From NCBI GenBank assembly GCA_017620055.1, contig JAFZRD010000002.1, forward strand, positions 1 to 18,653: DNA of 18,653 bases. The letters are read 5' to 3'. The stretch is from Lachnospiraceae bacterium (lineage in GTDB: Bacteria > Bacillota_A > Clostridia > Lachnospirales > Lachnospiraceae). Numbering within the stretch: the first letter of the stretch is position 1; each line of letters starts with the position of its first letter. Shown here piece after piece: positions 6,841 to 15,417 of the stretch. The translations under genes and the position numbers were made by a program. The notes below the pieces were generated by a model. The model was not told the origin of the DNA. It did not search any database and saw only the letters and a list, made by a program, of their open reading frames with translations.

Positions 6841-8514
6841 TTACTGTTTATTCTGATCGGGCAGCTTGAAGCTGCTCTTAAGTGATACCACTCTGTTGAA
6901 CACCGGACATCCCGGTTTCGAATCCTTATAGTCGACACAGAAGAATCCGTTCCTCACAAACTGGAACGATTCGTATGCTTTCGCATCGGCAAGTGAAGGC
7001 TCCATCACGCATCCCTCGATTATGGTCAGCGAATCGGGATTGAGATTGAGACTTCCGTCCTCATTATACACTCCTTTTTCCTCATCGATAAGATTCTCGT
7101 ATAACCTTACCGTTGCGGTAAAAGCGGTGGGGGCGTTGACCCAGTGTATGGTGCCCTTGACTTTGCGGTCTACTTCTCTTCCGTCCTGTCTTGTCTCGGG
7201 ATCGTACGTGCAGTGCACTACCGTAACGTTACCCTGATCATCCGTTTCGTATGAAGTACATGTTACGAAATATGCGTTCATGAGACGCACTTCGTTACCC
7301 GGGAAGAGCCTGAAATATTTCTTCACGGGCTCCGCCATAAAATCATCACGTTCAATGAAAAGCTCGCGTGAGAACGGAACCTTCCTCGATCCGAGAGATT
7401 CGTTCTCAAGGTTGTTCGGAATATCGAAGTATTCCGTCTCGCCTTCGGGATAATTATCTATGACGAGCTTTATCGGATCGAGCGCCGCCATGACACGCGG
7501 ACGCGACATTTTCAGGTCTTCTCTTATGCAGTACTCGAGCATCGCATAATCGGCCGATGACTGGCTCTTTGATACGCCGCACAGTTCAACGAACTTCTGA
7601 ATGGATTCGGGTGTGAATCCGCGACGGCGAAGTGCTGCGATACTGACAAGCCTCGGATCGTCCCATCCGTCCACGATGCCTTCCTCGACAAGCTTCTTGA
7701 TATATCTCTTGCCGGTAACGACATTGGTCAGATACATCTTCGCAAATTCGATCTGCTTGGGAGGCTGAGGATATTCGAGTTCCTTAACGACCCAGTCGTA
7801 GAGCGGTCTGTGGTCTTCGAATTCGAGCGTGCAGCATGAATGCGTAACGCCTTCTATCGCATCCTCGATCGGATGAGCAAAATCATACATCGGGTAGATG
7901 CACCATTTGTCACCCGTATTGTGATGGGTCATGTGCGCGACCCTGTATATGACCGGATCCCTCATGTTGATGTTGGGGCTCGCCATATCTATCTTGGCGC
8001 GAAGCACCTTCTCGCCGTCGGCATATTTGCCGTTCTTCATGTTCTCGAAGAGTTCGAGGTTCTCCTCAACACTCCTGTCCCTGTAAGGGCTGTTCTTGCC
8101 CGGAGTATCGAACGAACCGCGGTACTCCCTTATCTCGTCAGCAGTAAGATCACAGACGAAAGCCTTGCCCTTTTTGATGAGCTTTACCGCGGCTTCATAC
8201 ATCTGATCAAAATAATCCGACGCAAAGAAGAGCCTGTCTTCCCAGTCGGCCCCGAGCCACTTCACGTCTTCCTTGATCGATTCGACGAACTCCGTCTTCT
8301 CCTTGGTCGGATTCGTATCATCAAACCTTAAATTGAACTTGCCGCCGTATTCCTTTGCAAGTCCGTAATTGACGAGTATCGCCTTGGCATGTCCGATATG
8401 AAGATAACCGTTCGGTTCGGGAGGAAAACGCGTGTGTACGCTGTCATACACTCCCTCTTCAAGGTCATTGTCTATGATCGATTCTATGAAATTTCTGGAT
8501 TTTTCTTCGCTCAT
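6841..8514 (-). CDS. glnS: Glutaminyl-tRNA synthetase
   Basis: Class I aminoacyl-tRNA synthetase that charges tRNA-Gln with glutamine in the cytosol; 557 residues. Catalytic signatures: [15 protein letters not shown] with HIGH at residues 39-42, the tRNA-binding region [18 protein letters not shown], and the anticodon-binding beta-barrels with [10 protein letters not shown] and [11 protein letters not shown]. The position of the second class I motif reads [11 protein letters not shown], where the E. coli enzyme has VMSKRKLNLL, so the Lys is kept but the Met-Ser is not. The start at ATG 8512-8514 is chosen because GGGAGC lies seven bases upstream; the longer frame runs into the upstream gene. 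It starts one base after that gene's stop. Many Firmicutes lack GlnRS and use the GatCAB route, so its presence is worth noting. Confidence 0.96.
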   Translation of the reverse strand: MSEEKSRNFIESIIDNDLEEGVYDSVHTRFPPEPNGYLHIGHAKAILVNYGLAKEYGGKFNLRFDDTNPTKEKTEFVESIKEDVKWLGADWEDRLFFASDYFDQMYEAAVKLIKKGKAFVCDLTADEIREYRGSFDTPGKNSPYRDRSVEENLELFENMKNGKYADGEKVLRAKIDMASPNINMRDPVIYRVAHMTHHNTGDKWCIYPMYDFAHPIEDAIEGVTHSCCTLEFEDHRPLYDWVVKELEYPQPPKQIEFAKMYLTNVVTGKRYIKKLVEEGIVDGWDDPRLVSIAALRRRGFTPESIQKFVELCGVSKSQSSADYAMLEYCIREDLKMSRPRVMAALDPIKLVIDNYPEGETEYFDIPNNLENESLGSRKVPFSRELFIERDDFMAEPVKKYFRLFPGNEVRLMNAYFVTCTSYETDDQGNVTVVHCTYDPETRQDGREVDRKVKGTIHWVNAPTAFTATVRLYENLIDEEKGVYNEDGSLNLNPDSLTIIEGCVMEPSLADAKAYESFQFVRNGFFCVDYKDSKPGCPVFNRVVSLKSSFKLPDQNKQ

Positions 8515-8515
8515 A

Positions 8516-9886
8516 TTAAGCTCCCAAATAAGCCTTGTGGGCTGCAAGTTCCGCGGGTATCTCATGTCCCGCTTTTTCTATCCTTCCGCACGCTATGTCA
8601 AACAGATGAAGGTCATGCGCGGTCTTGTGCTCATACCTTTCGATCAGCTGTGTGTACTGCGGGTTGGTCGATATCGCACCGGTCCGTATCACCTTTGAGA
8701 ACGGACAGTAATTGAACAGTATGAACCTGACGACTTTATTGTGCCGGAGGGCACCCGAACTCTCATACTGGATGTATGTGGCATAGTCGGCGACAAACAT
8801 CTCCTTGTAGCTGTTCCTGTGCTTTGCCATGGCGGACTTGATCCTCTCCTTGGCCTCCTGGCTGAGCTCGTGATTTTTCCGGTAGGTATCGATATAGTCG
8901 ACATAGTCGCTCGTAAGGCTGCGTTCGGAAAGGTCGTTCCATCTCGCGCCCTGTATCCTCTTGCACAGCTCCCAGCGGAATTCTCCGCAAAGGTTTATAA
9001 CGACCTTTGAAAGGTCCTCCTCCTCCGCAACGGGAAGAAGGAATCTTCCGGGTGTGGTACGTTTTGCGCCGGTTATCTCCTGCCACATCGCGGCTCTCGT
9101 TCCGACGACCGGCATCAGGATCACGTCGGGAAGTATCTCGACCTGGATAAACGCCTTGTCGAGTCCGAGCTCCGGCGCCGTGAAGACGGTCTGCCTGAAG
9201 AACAGCGAATAATCGATCGCCCTTATGACGTTGATCGTTTTATGTATCACATCAAAGCTGAGTATCGACTTGTCGAGCGGTCTTGTAAGAGCCTGTTCCG
9301 AGAAGAAAGGAACGAACGTCGTGATACGTGCGCTCATCATACGGTTAGCCGACTTGAACATGTTGTCTATCTCGAAGATGACACGTGCCCTGCCGTCCGT
9401 CAGCGCCTCTCTCTCCTCCTGCTCGGTGATCGATCCTTCTCTTCTCTGCTTGCGCAGTGTCGTGATGTAATCGGTCGAAAAATCATTGACAGAAGGATCT
9501 TTCTTGCAGTTGTAAATAAGACGGAGCCACTGATAGAACGTGAATACCCTCATCTCCGGATCGAGGCCGATGGAATGCACCGCATCACAGAGCATCTGTG
9601 TGTTCTCGGCTCCGGCAAGCTTCTCGTCGATATATCCGAACGTGAAGAACATCATCACTTCGTCGGGGATCGTCTGATCCTGAAGTGACTTGAAAAATGC
9701 CAGTTTATAAATATCGTAATAATATGATGTGAGTTCCTTGCGAAGCCTTCTGGCCGCATCGTCCGATGCGCCCTGGTCCGACATGGCCGCAAAAGTGTTG
9801 ATCTTCTGGCAGATCTTGGTCTTGTCGGCGTCGGATATCCCGGCATATGTAAGGATGTTCATACATGAATTAGAAAAATCAGGCAT
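8516..9886 (-). CDS. Conserved-looking protein of unknown function (456 aa)
   Basis: I do not recognise this 456-residue protein. It has no signal peptide, no clear membrane segment and no nucleotide-binding, zinc-ribbon or helix-turn-helix motif that I can see. It is helix-rich with aromatic patches, for example [12 protein letters not shown] near residue 55, [14 protein letters not shown] near 120, and a hydrophobic strand-like part [17 protein letters not shown] near 250. Codon use and base composition resemble its neighbours. The ATG at 9884-9886 has GGGGGA six bases upstream, and a strong promoter lies about 40 bases upstream. It is the first gene of the run leading to glnS, whose start is only one base after its stop, so the two are translated together. 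Confidence 0.8.
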   Translation of the reverse strand: MPDFSNSCMNILTYAGISDADKTKICQKINTFAAMSDQGASDDAARRLRKELTSYYYDIYKLAFFKSLQDQTIPDEVMMFFTFGYIDEKLAGAENTQMLCDAVHSIGLDPEMRVFTFYQWLRLIYNCKKDPSVNDFSTDYITTLRKQRREGSITEQEEREALTDGRARVIFEIDNMFKSANRMMSARITTFVPFFSEQALTRPLDKSILSFDVIHKTINVIRAIDYSLFFRQTVFTAPELGLDKAFIQVEILPDVILMPVVGTRAAMWQEITGAKRTTPGRFLLPVAEEEDLSKVVINLCGEFRWELCKRIQGARWNDLSERSLTSDYVDYIDTYRKNHELSQEAKERIKSAMAKHRNSYKEMFVADYATYIQYESSGALRHNKVVRFILFNYCPFSKVIRTGAISTNPQYTQLIERYEHKTAHDLHLFDIACGRIEKAGHEIPAELAAHKAYLGA

Positions 9887-9923
9887 CTTGTTCCCCCGTC
9901 CCGCCTAAAAAATATACCAAACT

Positions 9924-9952
9924 ATTATAATGTAAATCACTCCGAATTACAA
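9924..9952 (-). promoter_or_regulatory. Sigma-A type promoter of the 456-aa gene and glnS run
   Basis: On the minus strand TTGTAA (9952-9947) is followed after 17 bases by a perfect TATAAT (9929-9924). It lies between the stop of the peptide precursor gene (9971) and the ATG at 9886, giving a short leader of about 30 bases. Confidence 0.82.
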
Positions 9953-9970
9953 TGATCATCAAACCTTCGA

Positions 9971-10219
9971 TCAAATGAAACCGGGGCACCACAGACCATC
10001 ACAGTCCTTGTCAATGCACCATTTCTGCAACCGCTCGTCGACATCTTCGCCGCCGGCTACAGCGGACAACATTTCGTCGTTAAGATCAATGGAGAGTCCC
10101 TCCAGTATCGAAAGGGCCTCCTTCTTTGACTTGGAAGCTTTGAGTTTTTCGATCGTAGCGGCATCAACCTTGTCCGTAATCTCCGCCTTTAACATCTTGA
10201 GAAGTTCGCTTTTTTCCAT
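9971..10219 (-). CDS. Putative RiPP/bacteriocin precursor peptide with double-Gly leader
   Basis: An 82-residue peptide. Residues 1-57 form a Lys/Glu-rich helical leader ending in LNDEMLSAVAGG, the double-glycine signature of Nif11-like and related leaders cut by peptidase-containing ABC exporters. The predicted core is 25 residues (58-82) and holds three cysteines exactly five residues apart (Cys68, Cys73, Cys78), two of them preceded by Trp, and a hydrophobic PGFI end. The start has AGGAGG eight bases upstream. No modifying enzyme, peptidase or exporter is visible in the window; the nearest same-strand gene is the unknown 456-residue protein, which has its own promoter. A non-RiPP small protein remains possible, but the leader motif is clear. 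Confidence 0.78.
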   Translation of the reverse strand: MEKSELLKMLKAEITDKVDAATIEKLKASKSKKEALSILEGLSIDLNDEMLSAVAGGEDVDERLQKWCIDKDCDGLWCPGFI

Positions 10220-10247
10220 TTTGTGATCCTCCTGTCTGAAATTATGT

Positions 10248-10277
10248 TTGTATATTTATCACTCCGTATGATAGAAT
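10248..10277 (+). promoter_or_regulatory. Candidate promoter of the queT-like gene
   Basis: TTGTAT (10248-10253), an 18-base spacer, and TAGAAT (10272-10277) preceded by TGA, which forms an extended -10 (TGnTAGAAT). It lies about 50 bases before the chosen ATG. The match is fair, not perfect. Confidence 0.6.
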
Positions 10278-10329
10278 GATGAACTGTCGCACACCGGACA
10301 GACTCATTTATTTATCAGGAGAAACTATC

Positions 10330-10893
10330 ATGACCGACAACAACAGGACGAAACTGACAACTCAGCATCTGACCCAGGGTGCGATAATAGCGGGACTCTA
10401 TGTTGTGCTCTCGCTTCTCACATACCAGTTCTCATATCTTGAGATCCAGTGCAGGGTCGCCGAAGCACTTTGCATGACGATATTCTTTACACCCGCGGGA
10501 GCATGGGGTGTATGCGTGGGGTGCTTTATCACGAATCTGTTCGGCGGTTCATGGATCGATACCGTGTTCGGAACACTCGCAACGGTGATCGCCGTTCTTC
10601 TGACTCTTCCGATCACAAAGAGCCTCAAGAGAAAATACGGCAACTCGCTGAGTATCCTTCACAGTCTTCTCATACCGATCCCGACTGTTCTCGTAAACGC
10701 GCTCGTGATCCCGTTCGTACTATACTACGGATACGGCATTGTCAGCATGGGATCCGCAACGGCAAGGCTCTCGGTACTCGCCCTCATGGCTTTCTCCGTA
10801 GGTGCCGGCGAGATCATATCATGTTATGTGTTCGGTCCGATCATCGTCAAGGTCATGGGGATCGTCGGAAAACGCCGCGACACCGTTTCCTGA
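10330..10893 (+). CDS. QueT-family transporter substrate-binding (S) component
   Basis: A 187-residue polytopic membrane protein of the QueT family, the S component of an energy-coupling factor transporter thought to import a queuosine precursor. The family pattern shows in the N-terminal half: ALYVVLSLLTYQFSYLEIQCRVAEAL, then FFTPAGAWGVCVGCFITNLFGG. About five to six hydrophobic segments are visible, ending in a basic tail. The ATG at 10330 is preferred over an upstream in-frame start because AGGAG lies eight bases before it. It is the only plus-strand gene in the window and runs head-on into the PurF-like gene, with 17 bases between the two stops. The EcfA/EcfT partners are not in the window. 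Substrate is inferred from the family alone. Confidence 0.86.
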   Translation: MTDNNRTKLTTQHLTQGAIIAGLYVVLSLLTYQFSYLEIQCRVAEALCMTIFFTPAGAWGVCVGCFITNLFGGSWIDTVFGTLATVIAVLLTLPITKSLKRKYGNSLSILHSLLIPIPTVLVNALVIPFVLYYGYGIVSMGSATARLSVLALMAFSVGAGEIISCYVFGPIIVKVMGIVGKRRDTVS

Positions 10894-10910
10894 TCGTCTT
10901 TGTGCGCAGA

Positions 10911-12344
10911 CTATTTCTTACACTTCCCGCATGCGCTGCAGTCACCCTGCTTATCCCAGCAGTATGTGCAGAGCTTTGATTTGTCTATCCCGACGGACTT
11001 CACCATATCGTCAAGGCGGTGGAACCGCAGGGATGTGAATCCGAGCTGTTTTCTTATCTCCTCGAGCATCTCGCTGTAATTCGTGCTGTCGGGATCCGCG
11101 TAATCCGCAAGCACTTCTTCCGAAACATTCTCTCCTTCTCTCTCCCTTATGACGCGTCTCGTGATCAGATCGTATTCGGAATTCGATCTCGAGAAGTTTA
11201 AGAACTTGCATCCGTACAAAAGAGGCGGACATGCGGGTCGAACGTGCACTTCGCGGGCACCGCTACTGTACAGGAACTCGGTCGTCTCCCGAAGCTGCGT
11301 TCCCCGGACTATCGAGTCATCGATCAGAAGAAGTGATTTTTCCCTTATAAGTATATCGACCGGAATGAGCTTCATGTGGGCGATCAGATTTCTCATGCTC
11401 TGATCGGTCGGCATGAAAGATCTCGGCCAGGTAGGAGTATATTTGATGAACGGTCTTGCGAACGGGATACCGGATTTGTTTGCATATCCGATAGCATGCG
11501 CGATACCTGAATCCGGAACGCCGGCAACGATATCCGGATGAACATCGTCACGTCCCGCGAGCATTGCTCCGCAGTTGTATCTCATATCCTCAACGTTGAC
11601 ACCTTCGTATGTCGAATTGGGGTATCCGTAATATATCCACAGGAACGTACATATCTTCATTACAGTTCCGGCGGGTGATACGGTCTCGAACCCGTCGGGT
11701 GTGACATAGACTATCTCACCGGGTCCGAGTTCCTTCGCATCGGTATATCCGAGATTGATATATGCGAAGCTCTCGAAAGAGACACAGAAACTGTCATCTT
11801 TTTTGCCTATCATGACCGGCGTTCTTCCGAACATATCGCGGGCCGCGTATATGCCTTCGGTCGTCATGATCATGAGAGTCAGCGATCCCTCGACTTTTTC
11901 CTGGACATAACGTATGCCTTCGACAAACGAATCCTTCTGGTTGATCAGACACGCTGCAAGCTCCGTCGGGTTGATGTTGCTGCCGCTCATTGCCAAAAAC
12001 TGCGTACGGCCTTTTAACACTTCGGCAACAAGATCATCGAGATTGTCGATACGTCCGACAGTCGTGATCGCATATGTTCCGAGGTGCGACTGGATGAGCA
12101 GGGGCTGCGGCTCGTAATCGGATATACAGCCGATACCGAGGTTACCTTTAAGTTCCGTGACATCCCTGTCGAACTTGGTACGAAACGGAGAATTGGTTAT
12201 GTTGTGGATCGCACGGTCAAATCCCTTCTCACCGTATACGGTCATTCCCGCGCGGCGCGTGCCGAGATGCGAATGATAATCGGTCCCGAAGAACAGATCC
12301 CATACACAGTCTTTCTTTGAAGCAACTCCGAAAAATCCACCCAT
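10911..12344 (-). CDS. PurF-like phosphoribosyltransferase with degenerate glutaminase domain
   Basis: A 477-residue paralogue of amidophosphoribosyltransferase, the first enzyme of purine synthesis. The PRPP loop is intact (LLLIDDSIVRGTQ, about residues 338-350). The N-terminal class II glutaminase domain is recognisable (YHSHLGTRRAGM) but its catalytic Cys is replaced: the protein begins MGGFFGV where active enzymes expose CG. The usual GHxRYST reads GIGCISD (70-76) and the HNGN region reads TTVGRIDN. The tail holds five cysteines (459, 462, 469, 472, 475), suggesting a zinc or iron-sulfur site. It should not use glutamine by the standard mechanism. The start has AAAGGAG seven bases upstream. 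It is last in the valS-side run, 29 bases after the glycosyltransferase gene. I avoid the name purF because activity is doubtful. Confidence 0.85.
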   Translation of the reverse strand: MGGFFGVASKKDCVWDLFFGTDYHSHLGTRRAGMTVYGEKGFDRAIHNITNSPFRTKFDRDVTELKGNLGIGCISDYEPQPLLIQSHLGTYAITTVGRIDNLDDLVAEVLKGRTQFLAMSGSNINPTELAACLINQKDSFVEGIRYVQEKVEGSLTLMIMTTEGIYAARDMFGRTPVMIGKKDDSFCVSFESFAYINLGYTDAKELGPGEIVYVTPDGFETVSPAGTVMKICTFLWIYYGYPNSTYEGVNVEDMRYNCGAMLAGRDDVHPDIVAGVPDSGIAHAIGYANKSGIPFARPFIKYTPTWPRSFMPTDQSMRNLIAHMKLIPVDILIREKSLLLIDDSIVRGTQLRETTEFLYSSGAREVHVRPACPPLLYGCKFLNFSRSNSEYDLITRRVIREREGENVSEEVLADYADPDSTNYSEMLEEIRKQLGFTSLRFHRLDDMVKSVGIDKSKLCTYCWDKQGDCSACGKCKK

Positions 12345-12373
12345 GTCATGTCTCCTTTATGAACGCATGCAGT

Positions 12374-13855
12374 TTAAGTATACAGCCCCACAAGTATGAA
12401 AAACGTCACGGCAGATGCCGCGAACAGAACAGACGCTGTCATCATCACGCTCCGGATCCTTCCTCTTCCGAGAACCCCGAGCCTGTCATACATCAGTCCC
12501 GCAAACACGGCCGCAACCGATACGACCGCCGCCGAATACCTCATATCCATAGCGGAAAGATTCCCGCCCCCGAGTGCGAACGCGACATACCCGATGATAA
12601 ATGCCGCGACCGAAACACCAAGCAGTACCTTGATCCCCGTGTCGGGACCCGCCTCCGAGGAAGTGCATATACCGATGGCTGCAATGATCTTCACGACCAC
12701 GGTGATAACAGCAAGTATCAGAAGCACCCATCCCGCGACCGTCAGCACCGGTGATATGTTTGCAAAAGCACCTTCACCGAACAGCGACGACTTCAGTGTC
12801 GCAAGTATAAGATTGTATTCATCATATGCGAAGCCGTTTGACTTCATGTACAGAAAAGGCGATGCGGTCCGCACATCAAACAGTCTTGATATCATACCTA
12901 CTCCGGCGACATCTTCGCCGACCTCGGGAATATATCCCATCGGCATCCCGAACAGCATCTTATTGCGCACCGGCCACCACAGACCGAGCGGGACAACCAC
13001 AATGGCAAAAGGTATGAGTTCGAGTATGTATGATATGATCTTTGCCTTATCCTTAAAGCGGCCCGTATCAATGATGATCTTGTAAAGCATCATCGCTCCC
13101 ACGGGAAAAGCGAGAAGAGCCGCGGACATCTTCGCAGACATCGCAAGACCGATCGTAATCGCAAGGAGCACGATCTTGCCGGTAGTCGGATACATGTACC
13201 ACAGTATCGCAACGTAGAGTGCGATCACGGTCAGCATTACCGACAGCGCGTCGTTGTTAATGCTTCCTGACATGAGTATGTATATCGGATGAGCCGATAC
13301 AAGAAGCATCGTAACGAGCGTTCCCGCCTTCTTCATATTGAGCTCCCTGCATATCGCATATACGAATATCATCAGGATACACATGTAGCAAAACGGAAGC
13401 ACCTGGACATTCTTGTGCATGTGGGGCTCACTGACACCGAGTCTGATGTTGAGCCACATCCATACTGCGCTCACGATATGATGAAGCGGCGGCTGGAAGA
13501 ACGCCCACACGCTCCTCGGGTCGAAATCCGGAAGCGCCTTGTGCGACAGGATGTATTCCATGTATGCGGCGTGTCCTTCGCCCGCACCGAAATCGATGAC
13601 ATCATGCTGCCGACACCATACCGGAGTGTACGCAATATATGTCAGCCTGATCAGCATGCCGGCGATCACCGTATAGAACACCGCCGTACCGGGAAGGTTC
13701 TTGCGAAATACAGCGATCACAGCGACCGTGCATATAACAAGAAACGCATACGACGAAGTCCTGATCGTATCAGCTGAAAGATCGAAACAGAACGATATGA
13801 AAAGTGCGAATATCAGGAGTGCCGCTATCAGTTTAATAACACTGTTATTTTTCAT
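12374..13855 (-). CDS. Multi-pass GT-C (PMT/ArnT-like) glycosyltransferase family membrane protein
   Basis: A 493-residue integral membrane protein with roughly eleven to twelve hydrophobic segments. Its layout fits the GT39/PMT-like GT-C fold: a first membrane segment, then a large first outside loop with acidic residues (HDVIDFGAGEGHAAYMEYIL) and FFQPPLHHIVSA, as in enzymes that use lipid-linked sugars on the outer face of the membrane. LMSGSINNDALSVMLT is also typical of these proteins. Donor and acceptor cannot be told. The ATG at 13853-13855 follows GGAGAG; an immediately upstream GTG is less likely. It begins 15 bases after the TPR gene, so it is probably in the same transcript. Confidence 0.82.
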   Translation of the reverse strand: MKNNSVIKLIAALLIFALFISFCFDLSADTIRTSSYAFLVICTVAVIAVFRKNLPGTAVFYTVIAGMLIRLTYIAYTPVWCRQHDVIDFGAGEGHAAYMEYILSHKALPDFDPRSVWAFFQPPLHHIVSAVWMWLNIRLGVSEPHMHKNVQVLPFCYMCILMIFVYAICRELNMKKAGTLVTMLLVSAHPIYILMSGSINNDALSVMLTVIALYVAILWYMYPTTGKIVLLAITIGLAMSAKMSAALLAFPVGAMMLYKIIIDTGRFKDKAKIISYILELIPFAIVVVPLGLWWPVRNKMLFGMPMGYIPEVGEDVAGVGMISRLFDVRTASPFLYMKSNGFAYDEYNLILATLKSSLFGEGAFANISPVLTVAGWVLLILAVITVVVKIIAAIGICTSSEAGPDTGIKVLLGVSVAAFIIGYVAFALGGGNLSAMDMRYSAAVVSVAAVFAGLMYDRLGVLGRGRIRSVMMTASVLFAASAVTFFILVGLYT

Positions 13856-13870
13856 CACTCTCTCCGGACT

Positions 13871-15271
13871 CTACTGCCCCGACAGATAACCCGCCGCATC
13901 CGAAGCGTTCTGCGTTCCGGGAAAATCATTTATCACACGTCTGTATATCTCATCGGCATTGTCGGTGTCCCCCGACTCCCTGTATGCATATGCAAGGTCC
14001 ATGAGATAGTCCGAATTCTCAGTCGCAAGCTGGCAGGCTTTCGTGTAGTACTCGATCGCCTTCTTGTAGTCTTTGGTCTTGAGCGCTTCCTTGGCCGATT
14101 CAACGTAATCCTTGAGCGCATCGTCGGCCGCGACTTCCTTCATCTTGGAATACAGCGCCCTGAAAGACTCCGATGCATCCGACAGATAATCGGGACCAAT
14201 GTTATCGAGTTCCTCCATGACCGAATCCGAATTGGCCGGATCCTCAAGATACATCTGCGCGGCCTTGAGAAGCCTGTCGTTCTCGGTCGCGGCTCCGCGC
14301 GTTCCGGTCAGTTCATCTATCTGTCTTGTCAGCTCCTTGTTCTGTGCCTCAAGCGTTTCGGCCTGCTTGACGGATTCCTGGTGAGATGCTTTTTCGGATG
14401 CGAGTTCCTCACTGACCGCCATGAACTTCTCATCGTTCTCCTGTGTCGCCATCGTGATCTTCTGCGGCAGTATCAGATACCAGCTTATCGCGATACCGAT
14501 GACAAGACCTATTACGATGTTGATGATGCTTGAAAACCCCCGCTTTTCTTTCGGATTGACCGGCTGTATTATCGTATCGTTCCCGTTCTGGTAAGTCACG
14601 ATATCCTGCGGAAGGAGTGCCTGCGCTCCACCCTTGCCGTCCGCCGTGGCCTGCTCGGTAATAAGGTTATTGATCTCCTTTAAATATCTCTGTGTTGTGA
14701 TATCGTTCCTGTCTATCCTGATCGCACGGAGAAGCGTCCTTCTCGCTTTCTCGTAATCCTTGACCTCGATGTACAAAAGCGCAAGAAGCTGATATCCGCT
14801 TATCAGGTTCTCGTTGATCGACAGGACTTTCTTGAGCTGGACCATCGCAAGATCCTGACTGTTCTGGTAACAGTAGTTGAGCGCCTGGTTATACTTCTTG
14901 ATCGTCTGGTTGATCGTATCGAGTCTTGACGGATTGCTCTGAAGATAGTTGATGTATTCATCCGCTATGTTCTTCTTGCTCTCGTAATTCTTGCTTATTA
15001 TCCACTCAGAAAGAGCCGGAACCACCTCACCTCTTTCGAAGTAACACAGTCCCAGCAGATTTCTCGCATCTATATTTCTCTTGTTGTATTTAAGACTTCT
15101 GTTAAGAGCTATGATCGCTCCGGATATATCACGCACGTTGGCCTTTGCAAGGCCCTCATTGTAATACATGTTCGACATGTGGCAGATGCGCCTGTACACT
15201 CTCACATCAGCGCCGCATGATGCACAGAAATCCTCGCGGCCAAGACGATTGCCGCAGTTATAACATTTCAT
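13871..15271 (-). CDS. Zinc-ribbon, TPR and coiled-coil membrane protein
   Basis: A 466-residue protein, probably a scaffold. Domains in order: N-terminal zinc ribbon (Cys3, Cys6, Cys16, Cys19), TPR-like helical repeats (about residues 30-205; GAIIALNRSLKYNKRNIDARNLLGLCYFER is cut here to note the pattern at about 50-80), a linker, one membrane segment (about 246-268), a coiled coil (about 278-320) and C-terminal TPR repeats (about 375-455, DYKKAIEYYTKAC). With no signal peptide, the zinc ribbon and first TPR set should be cytoplasmic and the second TPR set outside. The ATG overlaps the stop of the 49-residue ORF (ATGA) and has only a weak GAGAG before it, so translation is likely coupled. 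Specific function unknown. Confidence 0.86.
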   Translation of the reverse strand: MKCYNCGNRLGREDFCASCGADVRVYRRICHMSNMYYNEGLAKANVRDISGAIIALNRSLKYNKRNIDARNLLGLCYFERGEVVPALSEWIISKNYESKKNIADEYINYLQSNPSRLDTINQTIKKYNQALNYCYQNSQDLAMVQLKKVLSINENLISGYQLLALLYIEVKDYEKARRTLLRAIRIDRNDITTQRYLKEINNLITEQATADGKGGAQALLPQDIVTYQNGNDTIIQPVNPKEKRGFSSIINIVIGLVIGIAISWYLILPQKITMATQENDEKFMAVSEELASEKASHQESVKQAETLEAQNKELTRQIDELTGTRGAATENDRLLKAAQMYLEDPANSDSVMEELDNIGPDYLSDASESFRALYSKMKEVAADDALKDYVESAKEALKTKDYKKAIEYYTKACQLATENSDYLMDLAYAYRESGDTDNADEIYRRVINDFPGTQNASDAAGYLSGQ

Positions 15272-15417
15272 AATCTCTCGTTCTCTTTTTCTCTTCTGAG
15301 CATCTCTATCATGATGTCGGTCATGTCGGTAAGTTCATGTTCCCTTACCGCACTCTCGACCTCCTCTATCTCCATGCTCTCATGAAACTTCTTCAGTTCT
15401 TCCTCGAAATTGATCAT
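15268..15417 (-). CDS. Small acidic 49-residue ORF between fapA-like and TPR genes
   Basis: A 49-residue acidic peptide, beginning MINFEEELKKF and ending RREKENERL, predicted to be almost wholly helical with many Glu/Lys/Arg pairs. Its ATG overlaps the TGA of the FapA-like gene, and its own TGA overlaps the ATG of the TPR gene, both as four-base ATGA junctions. GAGG stands nine bases before its start, inside the upstream gene. The double overlap is strong evidence that it is translated, since it fills the only gap between two coupled genes. Function unknown; a helical partner of one of its neighbours is a guess. Confidence 0.75.
   Translation of the reverse strand: MINFEEELKKFHESMEIEEVESAVREHELTDMTDIMIEMLRREKENERL

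Noticed and set aside
8515..8565. Longer glnS start at 8565
   Set aside because: The ATG at 8514 has a good GGGAGC, and the extension lies in the 3' end of the 456-aa gene and does not resemble GlnRS.
10278..10329. preQ1 riboswitch before the queT-like gene
   Set aside because: Only a short five-pair hairpin is seen; the expected loop and A-rich tail pairing are not.
10894..10910. Shared terminator between the convergent queT-like and PurF-like genes
   Set aside because: The 17-base gap and its flanks show no GC stem followed by a T run on either strand.
12396..13085. Large plus-strand open frame opposite the glycosyltransferase gene
   Set aside because: It is the antisense of a coding region with strong membrane-protein character on the minus strand and has no ribosome binding site or protein-like features.
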